From: Calcarisporiella thermophila CBS 279.70
Taxonomy: Eukaryota; Calcarisporiellomycota
DNA: 64,000 nt
Direction: 5' to 3'
Assembly: GCF_041956535.1 (NCBI RefSeq)
Contig: NW_027192191.1
Coordinates: 69,702-133,701 of the forward strand
Position 1 is the first letter of the stretch. Each line of letters starts with the position of its first letter. The translations under genes and the position numbers were made by a program. The notes beneath the pieces were generated by a model, which was not told the DNA's origin, did not search any database, and was given only the letters and a program-made list of their open reading frames with translations. Of this stretch, positions 59,613 to 64,000 are shown piece by piece.

Positions 59613-60945
59613 ATGGTTTGCGCCGACAAGCTAGCCATGGCCCACTTTGTCTCCTTCTCGTGCCCCCCTCCGACTTCCCCCCCAACCGGGGCCCACTCAA
59701 GACCCTCTTCAATATCTCCTATTGAGGCAAGACGCGCCAGCTGCGCACCATTTCCAAAAAGAACTCCTCGCTACAACCCAATTTACTCTAATGTGAAAAG
59801 TGGCCGTCATTGCGGCTATGCCCATTGCAAATCGCAAAGTGCCGCCATAAATCCCTCTGCTACACTGCGACTGAATATTAACAGCCTAATAGGTAGGGAT
59901 TTTTCGCTTGTTCACGCATACTGCGAATCTCATTGACCCAGTGCGTGCCACTCACTCTTTATTAGATATCGCCGCCCTCATGATTGCCACTGTGTGGCCT
60001 CACCGCTCCAATTCCCCTCCCGTCAGACTGGCATTCATCCGCAACTTTATCGATATCACGCTGCGGCGTTCTCGAACCAGTTTGCCCACCTTTGTCCTCG
60101 CGGTGCTCTATCTCTTTCGCGCCAAAGGCTGTATCGACGCTCAGCAGCCCCAGCAGGCTCCACCGCCCCCTCCCGGCGATCCTATCCGCTGTGGCCACCG
60201 GATGATGGTGGCTGCTATCATTCTGGCGAATAAATTTCTGCAGGACCGAAATTACTCGAACCGAGCTTGGGCAAAGATCACCGGAATGACGGTGGCCGAG
60301 ATAAACCTGGTCGAGACCACACTGTTAAGATTGGTGGACTATCGCTTGTTCGTCAATGCCGACGTGTATGAGCGATGGAGCGCGTTGCTGGTTTCACAAA
60401 CTGAGTTGTTAAAGTCTGCCACTAATAATAGCCTAGGAAAGAGCATGACGAGGGAACATAGGAGAGAGAGGAAAGACACGCGTGAATATACCTTGCCTAG
60501 CCCAACTCCCGTCGCCACCACCGCGGATTGGAATATCAGCCCATACAATACTAGCATCCTGAGTGCTTCTCCTGACTTCAGCCTCTACTCGTACAAGGCC
60601 GCAGCACCAATCCAGTTGCCGCCTACGCCCCCTTCATCGGTTGCGTCCCCAGTGCACTCTATGTATCACCCCCGAGCACTGGCCTCTCCATATGAAGCTT
60701 CGGCACTCGCAGCACAAATGCCCAACCCCTCAAATGGCGTGTCCCTTCCGTTTCCCCAGCGCATATCCACGGAGGGAAAGATCATCCTTCCCCCTCTTCT
60801 GATCCCGTCTTACCAATCCTCAACGCTTGTTCCCCCCTCTCTTCCACCCCACCTCTTCGCTCCACCCAGCGTGGTACTTCCCTCCTTCACGCCATCTCTT
60901 GATTTGACATCAACTGCAACCTCTGTTATAAATTATTCCACATGA
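59613..60945 (+). CDS. Pho85-type (PCL/Pho80-like) cyclin
   Basis: Exons are 59613-59892 and 59942-60945, joined in phase (CTA ATA G / TG CGT), about 427 residues; the intron is only 49 nt. The cyclin box lies in exon 2: LDIAALMIATVW, then RNFIDITLRRSRTSLPTFVLAVLYLFRAKG, CGHRMMVAAIILANKFLQDRNYSNRAWAKITGMTVAEINLVETTLLRLVDYRLFV. The RDYSNRAWAKITGM-like block is characteristic of Pcl1/2/9 and Clg1-type cyclins, which activate the Pho85 kinase in cell-cycle, morphogenesis or nutrient control. The N- and C-terminal extensions are Ser/Pro-rich and presumably regulatory. The upstream 150 bp is pyrimidine-rich. Confidence 0.88.
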
Positions 60946-61373
60946 TTCTTTCTCCTCTTATTAATTACCCGCTATTATTTTTTTTTCCCTCTTCCGTATA
61001 TATCACTCTGTGTCTTCCAGGTCTTTCGATGGCCAGCCTATTCCTTCACTTGTAAAAATATATATTGTAACAAAACATGCTTTTACAATACTTCCACTTC
61101 TCTCGTCACAAAAGTAGCCGCCAACTAAGAACCAGGGGGTTAGTGATGTAAAATCTTAGTTACAAGAAAACCTTTACAAAATACTTGGATCTCATTAAAG
61201 ATGAAGAGAAAAAAAAACTCAAAAGTGAAATTTTACAGTGTATAGCAATAGAAAAGAAAAACCGTACATATAAATAAATGAAGATATATCCAGTATGTGA
61301 TAAAAAAACAAGACATAGGCCCTATTCAAAAGCACATTATTTTCAGAGCAACCTGTTTACGCAAAGACCACTT
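60946..61373. other. Convergent intergenic region
   Basis: 0.43 kb AT-rich 3' flank of the cyclin gene and the small acidic gene. Nothing recognised. Confidence 0.4.
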
Positions 61374-61730
61374 TTATAACGCAACTTGCTCCATCTCGTC
61401 CACTTCGTCTACCTCTTCCACTAATACCGTGCTCTCAACCTGAATTTCCCCTATTTCCTTTGCAACCTCCGCCGTCACTTCACAAATCACAGGGCCGTCA
61501 TGTTTTGCCGCCTCCTCCTCAGTGTCGCCCAAATCTCCTATGAGATCATCCCAATCTTCTTCCTGAAGTGGCGAGGTAGTGAGCTCGACAAAATCGCTGA
61601 GGGAGGAGGAAGTGTCGGATATGATCTCGTAGTCGCTTGAGGTTGAGTAGGTTAAGGTAGGATCTTCGGCGGACGGAGTCGAAGGGAGTTCGATGATGAG
61701 AGGATATGAATCATGCATTGGCGCCGCCAT
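61374..61730 (-). CDS. Small acidic protein with three LIR/AIM-like motifs (hypothetical)
   Basis: A frame of 118 residues from the ATG at 61730 (MAAPMHDSYPLIIELPSTPS); an upstream in-frame ATG at 61826 would add 32 residues with a less convincing start. The protein is strongly acidic and predicted disordered. In about 45 residues it has three W/Y/F-x-x-L/I/V motifs in acidic or serine context: SDYEIISD, SDFVEL and EEDWDDLIGD, the pattern of Atg8-interacting motifs. No domain is present and I recognise no family. It might be a genuine short adaptor or a chance frame; the biased composition supports coding modestly. Confidence 0.45.
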   Translation of the reverse strand: MAAPMHDSYPLIIELPSTPSAEDPTLTYSTSSDYEIISDTSSSLSDFVELTTSPLQEEDWDDLIGDLGDTEEEAAKHDGPVICEVTAEVAKEIGEIQVESTVLVEEVDEVDEMEQVAL

Positions 61731-61826
61731 TTTGGTGGATATGAAAAGGCGAGAAATGAACGGGAATTCTGGCTGAGCCAAAAAAGAAAAAGAAATTGAA
61801 ACTGCGGCATTGCTTGCTTGCATCAT

Positions 61827-62175
61827 TGAAGCTTGAAGGGAAGTAACTCACTTTGATTGGCTGCATTTATGAGAGGTTATTTTGGCATGTTGTTGGTTGG
61901 GATCTGTCTCTATCCTCATACCCATTATCGTATTCTCAATGCATAAGCTTAGCTTCATGGGTAGGGCCTCTCAATCTATCTCTATTCGAAGGGATCCAAC
62001 CAGCAGCGTCAAAAATAAAGAAACCTCTTCTATTCAGAGATGAGTGAATCCCTGCGTGAATCTTACAGTATATTATTTATTATACGTTCTCAAACCGCTC
62101 GATTACATAAAGCTAATTATTGATATATAAAGAACACAAAATAAAATGAAGTCATCCTATGTTCTGAACGCTTAT
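61827..62175. other. Intergenic between LPMO 3' end and the small acidic gene
   Basis: 0.35 kb; no feature recognised. Confidence 0.4.
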
Positions 62176-63237
62176 TCACTCATCTTTCTCCTGGGCAGCA
62201 TGGGTGTGTCTTTGCTTTGGGGTTGGACGCTGCGGGCGCCTCGGCTTGGATGGCTTGTCGTGCTCCGAAGGCGATTTCTGACCTTTCACGCTCGTTTTCT
62301 GCTTACCTACACAGAGTTGGGTGTCTTTTCGTTCATTGAAGTAGTGTCGTCCATGTTCAGGGTCGAGTGCAAATTCGGGGATGGTGGGGTAGCCTGGATA
62401 ATTGCACACAAACAGTTCTTTGCCGGCCATGCAAGATTGGGTGGGGCCTACAATGTTGACATCGGCGCAATTCTAACAAAGTGCATGATGAAGCAGATAT
62501 AAATGGCTTATATTTTAAATGCTTATCCAGCGAGGCTTACCATATAATATTCACGATTGCCTACAGCATTAACCCCTGCGTAGTCAATAGAGAAGAGAGA
62601 AAGAGCGTGAGGAGAAGGTTAATAAAAAAATTCAGATTGATTTTGGGATGATTAAAGTTTGCGAGACAACATACATGTCCATGCAAGTACCGCCTTGCCC
62701 CCGGGAGCAGTAGCCGGGAGCGTCATCGTGTAATCATAGTTAAGAGGGCATTTTTCCATAACTGTGTTGAAAACTACAAAAGGAGTGTCACGACCGTTCA
62801 CACGATACTTTAACGCAAATTGACAATGCCCTCCGCCATGGGTTGCAGAGCCACGAAGTTTGATAGTGAAAGGCTCGCCGGCTTTAAGGGTGACCTCGGC
62901 GGGACCTTCGGGGAAGCCACGACATGGGAAGGGACGCTATGATTTAAAAAGGAATAAAAAAATTTTTAGATAAATCGCCCCTCCTTTTCGCAATTAATAT
63001 ACATACCCCTTGATTGGGATCCAGCGGCGCGTCATTGTCCCAATCCACCATATCGTGATCCTGATAGTACCTGCAGAGGGAATATGCGGCGATAATATGC
63101 AGCCTTTGTCTTGGTAAAAGGTAGGCATTGAATTATTACTTGCTATACTGGCTTCTCCGGGCAGGAGGGTTGGCCATCTCCATGTGCGCTGATGCGGATG
63201 CGACCAGCAAGAAAAGGGTAATAAGTTTCGAAATCAT
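62176..63237 (-). CDS. Secreted lytic polysaccharide monooxygenase-like protein (AA11-like)
   Basis: A copper enzyme candidate that would cleave chitin or related polysaccharides oxidatively. Exons on the minus strand: 63140-63237, 63007-63070, 62675-62936, 62541-62575, and 62176-62472 (the last may contain a further intron). A signal peptide (LITLFLLVASASA) is followed by the mature His in AHMEMANPPARRS, giving the N-terminal His of a copper histidine brace. The second His is in SATHGGGHCQFAL. FPCRGFPEGPAEVTLKAGEPFTIKL precedes it, and AWTW joins VNAVGNREYYMNCADVNIVG across short introns, the typical LPMO core ending. The tail is basic and Pro/Lys/Arg-rich (PSKPRRPQRPTPK). Substrate is inferred from family only. 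Confidence 0.85.
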
Positions 63238-64000
63238 GTATTGAAGAAAGAGAGTAATAAAACGAATGAATGAATGGGAAGGGCTCACTCAATGTCCAAG
63301 TAGGTTTGGTTAAGCTCAAGTCACTGATCAATTGTAATCAGACAAGCAAAAGATAAGGGGGTCTTTATATACCCCTCTGGATATCTCACATGATATCACG
63401 ATTATATCTTTGGTATTCTAAAGTTCGGCACCATTGTTCGTGGTGTTGGTTCAATTACTTCATCAATAGATCTTCGAGTACAGCCTTAATATATCCCCTC
63501 AGTCACTTTGTGTCCAAAAATGTAATTGAATTTCAAATTTTATTTGATAGTCCTACTTTTGGAATAAGCCAAGTGTGTATTCAATTTATAAGCGCTTTTA
63601 ATCATAGTTATTTTAATCATACATACACTTGATATATCTCAGATCTACCCGAGAGATGCGCTTTGAAATAAGCACGATGGTGTATTGTTTTGAGAGTTTC
63701 TATAATCCTTCATTCAACTTGGTCCTAAATTTCGGGACGTATCAAACTATAATCTACAAAAGATGAGGTAATCCATTTATTAGAGGAACCCATCATGTCT
63801 TATCCAGGTAAATGAATCTTCGCCAACTCAACCCCCAACAATATGATGCCCATGCCTGCTTATATCAGAATTTTTATCGGGATGATTGGGGGACTGAACA
63901 CTTCGAGATATAATATACATGAACCTAATAGGCAGGCGTTTTTTTTTTTTCGTTCCTACCTTTTATACAAATATCCCACAATTTTATACTGATTACACCT
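63238..64000. other. Right-edge intergenic region, possible first exon of a further gene
   Basis: AT-rich. At 63795 ATGTCTTATCCAG is followed by GTAAAT, which could be the first exon (MSYP) of a gene continuing past the window edge; MSYPG-type starts are common in annexin- or metacaspase-like proteins. Nothing further downstream in the window supports it. Confidence 0.2.

Overview
This window is nuclear DNA of a fungus. It is gene-dense, with about 28 protein genes in 64 kb. Introns are mostly 49-110 nt GT-AG introns, with one GC-AG case. Divergent genes share short promoters, and the lineage-specific genes are fungal: an OPT transporter, a Kre9/Knh1-type GPI protein, a Pho85-type cyclin and an AA11-like LPMO. 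Three features point away from Dikarya and toward an early-diverging (zygomycete or Mucoromycota-like) fungus. These are a UFL1 gene (UFMylation E3), a WASP with an intact CRIB/GBD domain, and an LPMO with a mature H-M-x-M N-terminus. The species cannot be named from the sequence alone.

Layout. 1-1213: 3' end of UFL1. 1.5-4.2 kb: a dienelactone hydrolase and a DUF2408/UPF0662 (Cub1-like) gene, both on the minus strand. 5.7-8.1 kb: the first ERO1. 8.4-9.3 kb: the zinc protein CZIB/UPF0587. 9.6-12.3 kb: an oligopeptide transporter. 13.2-17.2 kb: the exportin CSE1. 17.9-21.5 kb: eIF5B. 22.3-38 kb: a compact housekeeping block holding RPN11, SART1/SNU66, SmF, a short NOP4/RBM28, RPS16, SmD3, the HECT ligase HUL5/UBE3C, an ACOT9-like thioesterase and a nitrobindin-like protein. 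37-42 kb: WDR59/SEA3. 42.4-44.9 kb: a second ERO1. 45.3-47 kb: a UBX-domain ERAD factor. 47.7-49 kb: a PAS-domain protein. 51.2-63.2 kb: a looser region with cell-surface, regulatory and secreted genes (Kre9-like GPI protein, WASP, Cys-rich GPI protein, C2H2 zinc finger, Pcl-type cyclin, a small acidic protein, LPMO).

Themes. ER oxidative folding and quality control recur: two ERO1 paralogs, a UBX/UAS protein and UFL1. So do ubiquitin/proteasome genes (RPN11, HUL5, a Cub1-like gene), RNA processing and translation (SART1, SmF, SmD3, NOP4-like, RPS16, eIF5B), and surface or actin functions (Kre9-like, WASP, LPMO). I see no transposon, CRISPR array, rRNA or convincing tRNA gene. The most notable observations are UFL1 in a fungus, the two ERO1 genes with matching intron positions and a shared unusual C-terminal tail, the CRIB-containing WASP, a NOP4 homologue without its first two RRMs, a nitrobindin gene with a 23-nt microexon, and clusters of TGGGCC hexamers upstream of several genes.
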